Source of the DNA: Bacteroidales bacterium
GTDB lineage: Bacteria > Bacteroidota > Bacteroidia > Bacteroidales > UBA932
DNA length: 63,029 nucleotides
Reading direction: 5' to 3'
Assembly (NCBI GenBank): GCA_017469845.1
Contig: JAFUFP010000014.1
Span: 1 to 63,029 of the forward strand
Under the pieces are notes generated by a model, which had not been told where the DNA came from, made no database searches, and saw only the letters and a list, made by a program, of their open reading frames with translations. Position numbers and translations under genes: made by a program. This document shows, piece by piece, positions 26,411 to 33,795 of this stretch. Numbering within the stretch: the first letter of the stretch is position 1; every line of letters begins with the position of its first letter.

Positions 26411-27855
26411 AGCATCTCCATAATCTCGTTCAACAAACGCTGACTATCGGCGGCAAGGGTTTCAATCTCGGCGGCAATCTGCTGGGGCGTGCGCTCATCC
26501 ACGACTTCCACCTTGTTGGGGTTCTTCACGGAGAGGTCGTAGTTGTCATCCAGGTCAGCGACATTCACGGACCAGGAGTTCTCGCTATCCGTCTTGGTCT
26601 TCTGCTTCTCCACGAAGTCCGCCAGGTCATTCTCGTTCAGCGGGTCCGTCTTTCCCAGGGTGCGGTCCAGGTTCAGTTGGTAGAACCATACCTTCTGCGT
26701 GGGCTCGCCTTTCTTGAAGAAGAGCACGATGGTCTTGACACCGGCTTGGAACACTCCTGAAGGAAGGTCAAGTATCGTGTGGAGGTTGCATTCTTCCAGG
26801 AGTTTCTTGCGCAGTTCAATGGATGCGTTATCGGTGTTGGACAGGAAGGTGTTCTTGATTACGATGCCAGCGGAGCCACCTGCTTTGAGGTACTTGATGA
26901 AGTGTTCCAGGAAGAGATATGCGGTTTCTCCGGTCTTGATGGGGAAGTTCTGCTGCACCTCCTTACGCTCGCTGCCTCCAAACGGGGGATTTGCCAGGAT
27001 ATTGTCAAACTGGTCCTTGGTCTGGACATCGGCAAGGTTCTCTCCCAGGGTATTGGTCTTGATGATATTCGGCGACTGGACCCCGTGAAGTATCATATTC
27101 ATCATTGCGATAAGATACGGGAGTGCCTTCTTTTCCTTGCCGTAGAAGGTGGTTTTCTGCAGCTTCTCCTCATCGGCGGTCGTATGGACCTTCTCATGCA
27201 TATAGTTGTACGCTTCACAGAGGAACCCGGCAGAACCACAAGCGCCATCATACACGCTCTCACCAATCTGGGGATTTACGACCTTGACGATAGACCGGAT
27301 GAGCGGACGGGGCGTGTAGTATTCACCTCCGTTGCGACCGGCATTGCCCATCTTGTTCAATCGGCTCTCGTACAGGTAGGTCATTTCGTGCTTCTGCTCG
27401 CTGGTCTGGAACTTCAAGCCATCAATCTGCTCAATGATGTCCCGCATACAATACCCGCTTACCAGTTTGTTGCGGAGTTCGGCGAAAATGAGACCGATTT
27501 TGACCTTGATGGAGGTGTTATCCGTTTCTCCTTGTCCCAGGTTCTTCAAGTACGGGAAGAGTTTGCCATTCACGAACTCTATGAGGTCATCTCCTACCAG
27601 GGCGTTATGGATGTCGTATTCCCCGGCAGCAGTTCTCGGCATAGCCCAGGTATTCCATCGGTACTCTTCATCCAGGATTGGGGAATAGGTCCCACCACCC
27701 AGAAGAGCCGCCATTTCGTTCTCTTTGTCCAGGTCATCCAGGTATTTCAGGAAGAGTATCCACGAGGACTGCTCCACATAATCCAGTTCGCTGCTGCATC
27801 CTTCATCGGTACGCAGAGCGTTGTCTATATTCTTGAAGACTTGCTCAAAGGCCAT
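26407..27855 (-). CDS. hsdM: Type I restriction enzyme, M subunit (N6-adenine methyltransferase)
   Basis: 482 residues. An N-terminal helical HsdM_N domain (about 5-150) precedes the N6-adenine methyltransferase domain with the SAM-binding motif I DGACGSAGFL (203-212) and catalytic motif IV NPPF (289-292). Motif I departs slightly from the usual DPACGTGGFL (DG for DP, SAG for TGG) but should still bind SAM. It is the first gene of the operon, with a -7 element at 27888-27895. With HsdS it protects host DNA, and with HsdR it restricts. Confidence 0.95.
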   Translation of the reverse strand: MAFEQVFKNIDNALRTDEGCSSELDYVEQSSWILFLKYLDDLDKENEMAALLGGGTYSPILDEEYRWNTWAMPRTAAGEYDIHNALVGDDLIEFVNGKLFPYLKNLGQGETDNTSIKVKIGLIFAELRNKLVSGYCMRDIIEQIDGLKFQTSEQKHEMTYLYESRLNKMGNAGRNGGEYYTPRPLIRSIVKVVNPQIGESVYDGACGSAGFLCEAYNYMHEKVHTTADEEKLQKTTFYGKEKKALPYLIAMMNMILHGVQSPNIIKTNTLGENLADVQTKDQFDNILANPPFGGSERKEVQQNFPIKTGETAYLFLEHFIKYLKAGGSAGIVIKNTFLSNTDNASIELRKKLLEECNLHTILDLPSGVFQAGVKTIVLFFKKGEPTQKVWFYQLNLDRTLGKTDPLNENDLADFVEKQKTKTDSENSWSVNVADLDDNYDLSVKNPNKVEVVDERTPQQIAAEIETLAADSQRLLNEIMEML

Positions 27856-27887
27856 AGTGTATGTTCGTTGAATTGTTGCTAATCAAA

Positions 27888-27895
27888 CAAAGTTA
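27888..27895 (-). promoter_or_regulatory. -7 promoter element for the hsdM operon
   Basis: Reverse-strand TAACTTTG, 33 bases before the hsdM start codon, with TTG about 17-18 bases further upstream. It should drive the whole six-gene operon down to 19799. Confidence 0.55.
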
Positions 27896-28057
27896 GCAAA
27901 AAAAGCGGAGAGCAACGCCGTGAAAATATATGACTTATGGCGAAAAACTGCAAAAGTCTCACACAGAGCTAATTCCATGGATATGCAAAGTACTGATTTT
28001 GACCTGGATGCGTAGAAATCGTAAGAGTTTCCACGGAAGTCTTATAGAAGAATAGTA

Positions 28058-28088
28058 TTTGCGCTTCTTCCTAAAATGTTTATCTTTG
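28058..28088 (+). promoter_or_regulatory. Consensus promoter for the first lipoprotein
   Basis: TTTG (28058-28061), exactly 19 bases, TATCTTTG (28081-28088): a full match to the Bacteroidota vegetative promoter, 31 bases before the start codon. Confidence 0.8.
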
Positions 28089-28118
28089 TAAGCATCAAAA
28101 CTCAACTAATAGTCAGCC

Positions 28119-28841
28119 ATGAAATCTCGTTTTATCCTGTTATGGGCAACGTATCTTTTTGTTGCCGCTTGCACCCCTTCAATTGAAGAAATTAAGACCA
28201 TACTTAATGCCCACATTGCCGAAATAGGCGAAGAAGGAGCAACAGCGGTCATTAATGTTGAACAAACCGAAAAGAACCTTTATTCAGGCACCTTTAGTGT
28301 ATCTCAAGATACCCTTACGTCCATTGTTTATCCCTTCGCTGCATTGGTTAAAAAAGACCATGTTGTTCAGTTCTATAAAGATACAGATGGGTCCAAGGTG
28401 AAAGTTATCAATAAAGTTACTGGTACAGAAGAGACAAAAACACAATATGATGAACGAATAAAAAAAGAAGAAGAGCTGAGGAAACAAAAGGAAGCGGAAC
28501 AAAAGAGACAGGAAATAGCACGTACGAGAGCAAGTACTAGTTCTAGTTCTATTTCTTTTCCAATGACGATTAACTTCCCTGGCAACCCATGGGCGTACTC
28601 ACAAAATAACTGGAATGCAACTTTTTATTTTAGAGCAGATGGTTCTGTCCATGAGGATTGGGGGACCTATTCCGAAGACTCTTATTGGTCAGATTGGAGT
28701 GGAGGGCAAAATGGGAAACTCATTGTTGTAAAAGCAAGTAGTACATTTTGGTGTTTCTCTTTTAGCGAGAGAAAGGCTTATTATGGATATAGTAATTTCC
28801 GCTCTAAAAAAGAGGGTGTTCCTTTCCGGATTATCAAATAG
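28119..28841 (+). CDS. Lipoprotein, paralogue 1 of a tandem pair
   Basis: 240 residues. The N-terminal signal ends in a lipobox-like VAAC (Cys18), so the protein should be a membrane lipoprotein. The next 100 residues (EEIKTILNAHIAEIGEEGAT and on) closely match the neighbour at 29078. A charged helical linker (about 107-135) and a short serine run precede a C-terminal, aromatic-rich beta domain unlike that of the neighbour. This looks like a duplicated N-terminal module with exchanged tips. Function is unknown. It has a consensus promoter and its own terminator. Confidence 0.7.
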   Translation: MKSRFILLWATYLFVAACTPSIEEIKTILNAHIAEIGEEGATAVINVEQTEKNLYSGTFSVSQDTLTSIVYPFAALVKKDHVVQFYKDTDGSKVKVINKVTGTEETKTQYDERIKKEEELRKQKEAEQKRQEIARTRASTSSSSISFPMTINFPGNPWAYSQNNWNATFYFRADGSVHEDWGTYSEDSYWSDWSGGQNGKLIVVKASSTFWCFSFSERKAYYGYSNFRSKKEGVPFRIIK

Positions 28842-28858
28842 CATTATCCTCAAAAGTG

Positions 28859-28893
28859 AACAAGAGACAGGGATGACCTGTCTCTTGTTTTTA
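28859..28893 (+). terminator. Terminator after lipoprotein 1
   Basis: CAAGAGACAG (28861-28870) pairs perfectly with CTGTCTCTTG (28878-28887), followed by TTTTTATT. Confidence 0.85.
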
Positions 28894-29039
28894 TTCTCTT
28901 GGTGATACTCTTAAAAAAGGCTTTAGTTGCACCACGAGCAATAGACAGCTCGTGCTTTCATAGACTGTGCTTCGGCCAAATGAAAGGGGAAAAAGGAAAG
29001 AACTAGAATAAAAACCGGGAATAATCTCATAAAAAAAAC

Positions 29040-29047
29040 TATCTTTG
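29040..29047 (+). promoter_or_regulatory. -7 element for lipoprotein 2
   Basis: TATCTTTG, an exact match, 30 bases before the start codon. The -7 to ATG distance is almost the same as for paralogue 1, which suggests the promoter was duplicated with the gene. Confidence 0.55.
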
Positions 29048-29077
29048 AAAAACAGAATTTAATAACTTGAAATTACA

Positions 29078-29749
29078 ATGAGACTACGCTATTCTCTTTT
29101 GATTGCGGCTTGTTTTTCACTTGCCGCCTGTTCTCCATCTGCTGAAGAAATCAAAACTATTCTCAATGCTCATATTGCCGGACTTGGAGAAGAAGGTTCA
29201 ACGCAGGTAACAAACGTTGAACAAACAGAGAAGAATATTTACTCCGGGACGTACAGTGTTTCAAAGGACACGCTTACCGCTTATGTTTATCCTTTTACCG
29301 CTATCATCAAGAAGGACCAAGTCACGCAGTTCTTCAAGGATACGGACGAGACCAAGGTGAAAGTTGTGAATAAGCAAACTGGCGCGGAAGAAACGAAAGT
29401 TGAGTATGATGAACGGAAAAAAAAGGAAGAAGAGCAAAGGCTAGCCGAAGAGAAAGAAAAGGCCAGAAAAGCTGCCGCAACTGCAGCAAAGAATAATAGG
29501 TTTGATGGTGTCTGGGTCTCTTCGGCCGGGAAATGGGTATTCCGCCTTTATTCAAATGAAACAGCGGACATTCAGTTAGGTGACATTGCGAGTTATAAAA
29601 CCAACTGGACGGTGGAGGGAGGACGAGCATTTATTGGAGGAACCGGACAGACACGAGCATGGATTCTTACTCGGGATGGTGAAGTGTATGATTTGTCTCG
29701 GTCTGGAGTCATTTCTAGAACAAGTGGCATAAGAATGCATAAACAATAA
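29078..29749 (+). CDS. Lipoprotein, paralogue 2 of a tandem pair
   Basis: 223 residues with a lipobox SLAAC (Cys18) and an N-terminal module nearly identical in layout to paralogue 1: EEIKTILNAHIAGLGEEGST, then NVEQTEKNIYSGTYSVSKDT. A lysine/glutamate/alanine-rich helical linker (about 108-140) leads to a lipocalin-like beta domain starting RFDGVWVSSAGKWVFRLYS. Shared N-terminus with different C-termini suggests surface or periplasmic proteins with interchangeable binding tips. No function is known to me. The stop lies 50 bases before the recombinase remnant. Confidence 0.7.
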   Translation: MRLRYSLLIAACFSLAACSPSAEEIKTILNAHIAGLGEEGSTQVTNVEQTEKNIYSGTYSVSKDTLTAYVYPFTAIIKKDQVTQFFKDTDETKVKVVNKQTGAEETKVEYDERKKKEEEQRLAEEKEKARKAAATAAKNNRFDGVWVSSAGKWVFRLYSNETADIQLGDIASYKTNWTVEGGRAFIGGTGQTRAWILTRDGEVYDLSRSGVISRTSGIRMHKQ

Positions 29750-29798
29750 TGTATCATCTTTTTATTTAGGAATTGCTTCACATATGCATTGGTTGCTA

Positions 29799-29848
29799 GG
29801 CTTGGACCAGCAAGCGATGCCCACGCCTACGATATACTAACATATTGA
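29799..29848 (+). pseudogene. Remnant of the 3' end of a tyrosine recombinase
   Basis: Aligns with 19693-19743 of the short recombinase: GGC..CAGCAAG..ATG, then CCTACGATAT, CTA and TGA. Identity is roughly three-quarters by eye, with one base missing that breaks the frame. The homology continues through the terminator at 29851-29885. Only about 16 codons remain. It shows that a related recombinase once ended here, or that a segment was inserted at such a 3' end. Confidence 0.7.
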
Positions 29849-29850
29849 AA

Positions 29851-29888
29851 AACGGCTCCTTGGATTATTCCGGGAGCCGTTCTTTTTA
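29851..29888 (+). terminator. Terminator duplicated from the short recombinase
   Basis: AACGGCTCC (29851-29859) pairs with GGAGCCGTT (29873-29881), followed by CTTTTTAAA. Same stem as at 19746-19776. Confidence 0.75.
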
Positions 29889-30003
29889 AAAGCTAAATGC
29901 GTAGTTTATTATTGACTACCGAGAGAGGGTATTATGGCCATAAGAACTCGCATATTTACCCGTCCGATTCACTTAGGCATACAGGTCGGTATTTCCTTGT
30001 TCA

Positions 30004-30813
30004 CTAGTAATACTTACTAAGCCAGACAAAGCCACCATCAGTAAATTCGTAAAAAACTTCTAATCTATGTCGTCCATCATAACGTACTGTTATTAAATCT
30101 CGCCACTTATCAAAACTCTCATAGGTCCAGGTTCCTTCATCCACTTTCCCTCCACGTCTTATTGTACACGTCCCATCTGAATAGAGTTTACAACTCCAGC
30201 GTATTGTACCTGAAGCTGGCAATGTTTCCTCAACAGTCCATTGCCTTGCCTTTGGGGGAATGTTTTGGGCCAACTGCTTTGTTGTACCGGCTTGTTGAGA
30301 AGCCCTAATTGAAGATGTCGTTGAGGCATTCTGTCCCGTGTTTGCCTGAGCATAATTGAATTCTTTTATTTGAGATTCACTATTGGAAGAGGCCGTATTT
30401 GTAGAACTAGGCTTTGGCAGAGAAAACATCACCGGATACATAAACGACACATTGACGGGGACACCTTTCTGGCGTCCAGGCGCCCATTTGGGAGAACTGG
30501 ACACGACACGAACCGCTTCTTTGTCTAATTCTGTACCTGTGCCACGTATAACACTCACATCTTTAATACTACCATCAGCACCAATTGTAATGTTCAATGT
30601 GACCCGCCCTTCTGTTCCATTTGCCTTTTCGGATTCCGGATAAACGATGTGCGAATTCACCCACTCGGTAAATTCTTTGGTATCTCCGCCATTGAAAGAA
30701 GGTTTCTGCTCCACCATTTGAAATGGAATAGTTTCAACCTCTTGCTGCTGTTGAGCATTTGCGTTAAGCCCCAAAAGGCATCCCGCAAGGATAAACAAAT
30801 AAACTCTTCTCAT
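30004..30813 (-). CDS. TonB C-terminal domain protein with an extra C-terminal domain
   Basis: 269 residues from the ATG giving MRRVYLFILAG; the in-frame TTG upstream is less likely. A signal peptide ends near ANAQ. The TonB_C domain follows (EFTEWVNSHIVYPESEKANG, GRVTLNITIGADGSIKDVSV, KWAPGRQKGVPVNVSFMYPV). Instead of ending there, the protein has a serine/threonine/glutamine-rich linker (about 135-185) and a beta-rich domain starting WTVEETLPASG and ending VWLSKYY. No membrane helix besides the signal, so it is not a classical energy transducer. The extra domain resembles in style the tips of the two neighbouring lipoproteins. Confidence 0.75.
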   Translation of the reverse strand: MRRVYLFILAGCLLGLNANAQQQQEVETIPFQMVEQKPSFNGGDTKEFTEWVNSHIVYPESEKANGTEGRVTLNITIGADGSIKDVSVIRGTGTELDKEAVRVVSSSPKWAPGRQKGVPVNVSFMYPVMFSLPKPSSTNTASSNSESQIKEFNYAQANTGQNASTTSSIRASQQAGTTKQLAQNIPPKARQWTVEETLPASGTIRWSCKLYSDGTCTIRRGGKVDEGTWTYESFDKWRDLITVRYDGRHRLEVFYEFTDGGFVWLSKYY

Positions 30814-30883
30814 AAGGTACAAATTCTTGATTATTAGTATATAAAACGAGTTTTGTCTATAATCTAGCTAATGTCAGCTAATT

Positions 30884-31240
30884 CTATTTTTCCAGTTGCT
30901 CACGTAACATCTGACGCCGCCTCTCCATGGTTAAAGGGACCACACCCCCATAATGTACGTGTTGATAGATTGTCTTAATGAACATAGAATGCATTTCCCA
31001 TAGCATAGTTGTCTCGCAAAAATACTCATTTTCTTCAATAATCTGCTACAATGACGAGCGGAACTCCACCATACTCGCCCACTCCAAGGGCTCACACAAT
31101 AAAGGGAAGTTGGGGTGTAGTCGCTGCGCTATGCTTTGCGTTTCTATGTCTCCCTTGGGGATAAGCCTCTCCCTCTTCCCCTTAACTATCAAGTCATTGA
31201 GAGAAACCCCGTAAGGGCAGGATGGCGAAGCCAATATCAT
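30884..31240 (-). pseudogene. Mobile-element gene interrupted by one in-frame amber codon
   Basis: Reading left from 31240, 64 codons (starting MILASPSCPYGVSLNDLIVK) reach a TAG at 31046-31048. The same frame then continues for 53 codons (QIIEENEYFCETTMLWEMHS and on, ending MLREQLEK) to a second TAG at 30884-30886. Both halves look like genuine helical protein, so one nonsense codon seems to split a 117-residue protein. The start overlaps the stop of the upstream gene as ATGA, an operonic coupling. It may be a pseudogene, a readthrough product, or an amber-recoded gene in another host. Family not recognised. Confidence 0.6.
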
Positions 31241-32004
31241 TCATAGTCATATAGTCTTTGGTTATGCTTATAGTAGATTAACTGAAAAGAGATTGTTTGA
31301 GGAGAATACTCCTTTCCTGTTTCTTCTTTAATTCTTGATGATAACTCTTCAACTTCTTGATAATAAGCATTACAGAACCCATCAAAAGAAAGATTATAGT
31401 TTAAGTAAGGTTTATTCGTTATGAAATCTTTGAGATAAGTTTCAAGTGTAGAAGTAGAATATTCTGCCGGTGTCTCTATTCTCCCCGGCAGGGTACTTGT
31501 CTCTTCTGCCGTAGGCTCTGTATCTATCTCTATATCTGTATCTATATTTTTCTCTATGTCTATTCTATTCTTTTCTATTTCTAAAGTAGGGGTACAATTT
31601 GTACTCGTTTCTGCACAATTCGCATCTTCACAATAGGTAATCTCTGCATTCCTGGGAAGTTTCTCTACCCATTCAATCTCTTCTCCGTTGATTACCTCCC
31701 AGTTGATTTTGATTTTAGCGCCCAGTCTCTTCCCATTCTCCGCCTTGACATCAATGATACCGGCACGATACATCGCCTCCAATGTCAAGCGCACATCTTT
31801 CTTGTTCTTCATACGGAGGTGTTCTCCAAGCTCCTCAATGCTCATAGTGAAATAGCCGTTGAAGACCTTGTTCCGGCTCTTCCAGTAGTTCTCCTTGTCA
31901 ATAAGGATGCAAATCGCCTTCCAGCAATCGTTGTCAAATGCCCACATAAGGTTGATAGGTCCAGGCACGAATTGGTAGTCAATCTTTTTCTTGTAGTCTG
32001 TCAT
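31237..32004 (-). CDS. Winged-helix replication-type protein of a mobile element
   Basis: 255 residues. The N-terminal half looks like a winged helix, as in element-borne replication initiator or DnaD-like proteins: DNDCWKAICILIDKENYWKS, then MSIEELGEHLRMKNKKDVRL and YRAGIID. An acidic, repetitive linker rich in Asp/Ile/Glu/Thr (about 140-185) separates a C-terminal helical domain (about 190-255). It precedes and overlaps the amber-split gene by 4 bases. I infer a replication or DNA-processing role from the fold and neighbourhood, not from a catalytic motif. Confidence 0.6.
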   Translation of the reverse strand: MTDYKKKIDYQFVPGPINLMWAFDNDCWKAICILIDKENYWKSRNKVFNGYFTMSIEELGEHLRMKNKKDVRLTLEAMYRAGIIDVKAENGKRLGAKIKINWEVINGEEIEWVEKLPRNAEITYCEDANCAETSTNCTPTLEIEKNRIDIEKNIDTDIEIDTEPTAEETSTLPGRIETPAEYSTSTLETYLKDFITNKPYLNYNLSFDGFCNAYYQEVEELSSRIKEETGKEYSPQTISFQLIYYKHNQRLYDYE

Positions 32005-32039
32005 TATTGAAATAAGAAAGGCCCCGAAATGCTTTGGAG

Positions 32040-32104
32040 GGCGTGGAAACTCCGCTGCAAATCAGGGCCCGAAATCTATTATTCTTCTACTTGTTTTCCA
32101 CGCC
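32040..32104. repeat. Long-range inverted repeat upstream of the replication-type gene
   Basis: GGCGTGGAAA (32040-32049) and TTTCCACGCC (32095-32104) are perfect inverted repeats 45 bases apart, with a second GGCCC-containing pair nearby (GGCCCC at 32020-32025, GGGCCC at 32065-32070). It sits about 36 bases before the winged-helix gene. It could be a leader structure, an operator or part of a replication origin. Confidence 0.4.
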
Positions 32105-32289
32105 AAGTTGTTGATTATCTTACATATAGAATATACAAAAAGTTTTTGGAACGGACCAACTCTTTTTGCACTTCCAAGAGATAAATAGTGCTTAATTGTG
32201 GAAAATACTTGTAGGAAGAGACGAAAGAAGCCCTGGGCAAAGATGCCGAGGGCTCCTCAAACAAAGAGTAGTTATGACAACGAACAACT

Positions 32290-32892
32290 CTATTTCCAAG
32301 GTTCGTGTCTTGCTTCCGGATTATTGAGGAAAGCTTCCAAATCCTTCTTCTGGTACCAAATCTTATCGCTCCCAGGATATTTCGTGTAGCCGATATATCC
32401 TTTATCACGGAACTTACGGAGACGTTCCTCCTTCATATCCAGCAAGTTCATCAAGTCTGTGCTGGAATAGACCGGTTCGTCAGCCTTGATATACTGATAA
32501 ACTGGTCGTAGAGTGTTGATGATATTTGACTTCGCAAGTGTCGCAAGAGTATTGAGGACACGAAGAATGTCTTGCTCACGGAAATACAAGACTTCCTTGC
32601 CACCTTCACTTCTATAAATGTAATCAGGAGCAGGATGGACATCCAATAACCTTGACACACAAGACCAATCGTCTCCAAAGATGTCCTGGACGCACAAGGC
32701 ACTGATGAGATTGGAATATTCCCAAGGAAGAGGAGTACCCTTCAAATCGGTATCCCCCACACACGAAGGGTCAAATATGAGCTCTGCCGGTTCATCCTCT
32801 CGCCATTCTCCTCTCAATTTTCGCTTCTCCCTATTCTCCTTGATGAGTGAGGCATACTTACTTACGATACTATCTTGTCTATTCGGTTCCAT
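32290..32892 (-). CDS. Excisionase-like helix-turn-helix protein
   Basis: 200 residues from the ATG giving MEPNRQDSIVSKY; an upstream in-frame extension would lie across the promoter. The C-terminal third has the MerR/excisionase-type winged helix common on Bacteroidota elements: VYSSTDLMNLLDMKEERLRK, then a GYIGYTKYPGSDKIWYQKKD wing. The N-terminal part is unassigned. Such proteins act as excisionases or transcriptional regulators of integrase and transfer genes. Its position at the far end of Island A from the integrase fits either role. Confidence 0.7.
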   Translation of the reverse strand: MEPNRQDSIVSKYASLIKENREKRKLRGEWREDEPAELIFDPSCVGDTDLKGTPLPWEYSNLISALCVQDIFGDDWSCVSRLLDVHPAPDYIYRSEGGKEVLYFREQDILRVLNTLATLAKSNIINTLRPVYQYIKADEPVYSSTDLMNLLDMKEERLRKFRDKGYIGYTKYPGSDKIWYQKKDLEAFLNNPEARHEPWK

Positions 32893-32915
32893 AAGGGCTT
32901 CTACATTTACTTTCA

Positions 32916-32923
32916 CAAAGATA
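32916..32923 (-). promoter_or_regulatory. -7 element for the excisionase-like gene
   Basis: Reverse-strand TATCTTTG, an exact match, 24 bases before the start codon at 32892. It places transcription start inside the longer open frame and so decides the start choice. Confidence 0.55.
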
Positions 32924-32982
32924 GTCAAAATCACGCAGTGTTCCACCTGGGTCTTGTTTTGACTTGTTTTTCCTTGATTTAT

Positions 32983-32996
32983 GTTTCCCTATATGC
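32983..32996 (+). repeat. Island A right repeat
   Basis: GTTTCCCTATATGC differs at one base from the left-end copies at 13094 and 13138, in the same orientation. GTCTTGTTTTG also occurs close by at both ends (13128 and 32951). Candidate attR or integrase/excisionase binding site. Confidence 0.4.
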
Positions 32997-33018
32997 ATAC
33001 CTTGCAGTTGTAATATAT

Positions 33019-33199
33019 TGATAATGAGATATATTAGAGCGCTTTAACGAGGAAGAGTATTAAGAGAGCGATATTTACTCTTAACATACTTATTTACAGC
33101 GAGATAAACAAAAAAAATAATTTGTTTATCTCGCTATCTTTTTTGCATCATATTTGGTCGTAAATAATGCTGAAAAACGCCAAAAAGCGCGTGTTTTAC
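33019..33199 (+). repeat. Intergenic repeat family, copy i (long form)
   Basis: Starts with TGATAATGA, then the core TTTAACGAGGAAGA (33043-33056) and GTATTAAGAG. The first stem is TTAAGAG with CTCTTAA. The second is a perfect 15-bp stem, AGCGAGATAAACAAA (33098-33112) with TTTGTTTATCTCGCT (33121-33135), followed by TTTTTT. A tail shared with copy iv (CATATTTGGTC, GAAAAACGCC, CGTGTTTTACA) reaches about 33199. Related copies lie at 35431, 38463 and 46121, all in the same orientation. Confidence 0.75.
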
Positions 33200-33205
33200 A
33201 GATAA

Positions 33206-33724
33206 ACTTGTCTATTTTTCATCCTCAGGATTCTTCCTCGTGAATATCGATTGCCTCCTGGCACTACTCCGGCCGATTTCCGTCACCGTCCCCACTCTGT
33301 ACTTGTGAATGAGGTTATCGCCAATGCGCTTTTCAAGGGCGGAAAGACAGAAGGCTGGGGTCGAGGCATCCTCGACATCTTCACTCTCTGCAAGGAAGCT
33401 GGGCTTCCCGAACCTGAGTATGATTTTGTCCCGAACTTCGTTTGCCTGACCATCCGCTTCAAGAATCCGCTTACTCCATATCTTAGTGGTGATGGAAATG
33501 GTGGAGTAAATGGTGGAGTAAATGATGGTGTAAAAATTCTTAGTGAGAGTCTAAAATCGGTTTATTCAACAGTTTTTTCCAATCCTGGGATAAAGGCCAA
33601 TATCGTTGCCTCTCAACTTGGCCGTCCTTTACCTACGGTAGAGAAGCAATTGGCAACTCTAAAGAAGAAGGGACTGATTGAATATCGAGGCTCCGCCAAA
33701 ACTGGTGGGTATTATGCAAAATAA
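33206..33724 (+). pseudogene. 3' fragment of an AlbA_2-type ATP-binding protein gene
   Basis: An open frame running from a stop at 33203-33205 with no proper start. It encodes the C-terminal part of the AlbA_2/HATPase-like transcriptional-regulator family: ILPREYRLPPGTTPADFRHR, then the diagnostic block with VNEVIANALFKGG and EGWGRGILDIFTLCKEAGLP. A C-terminal winged helix ends in LKKKGLIEYRGSAKTGGYYA. The N-terminal half is gone, cut at the tail of repeat copy i. A short homologous piece in opposite orientation lies at 46318-46360, at the tail of copy iv. Confidence 0.75.
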
Positions 33725-33730
33725 ACCGTG

Positions 33731-33766
33731 TTGCTCCGTTCGTTCTTTCATGAACGAACGGAGCAA
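33731..33766. terminator. Perfect 15-bp hairpin
   Basis: TTGCTCCGTTCGTTC (33731-33745) pairs perfectly with GAACGAACGGAGCAA (33752-33766) across TTTCAT. It lies between two converging gene fragments and is probably a former terminator. The T-run is weak, so another role is possible. Confidence 0.5.
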
Positions 33767-33795
33767 TGACTATTATCTTTCTTAGTGGCCAGCTA

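Noticed and set aside
26779..27882. 367-codon open frame antisense to hsdM
   Set aside because: Shadow of the methyltransferase gene. It runs across the hsdM promoter and contains no recognisable domain.
31046..31240. 64-residue independent small gene
   Set aside because: The same frame continues as coherent protein beyond the stop, so it is better described as the first part of an amber-interrupted gene.
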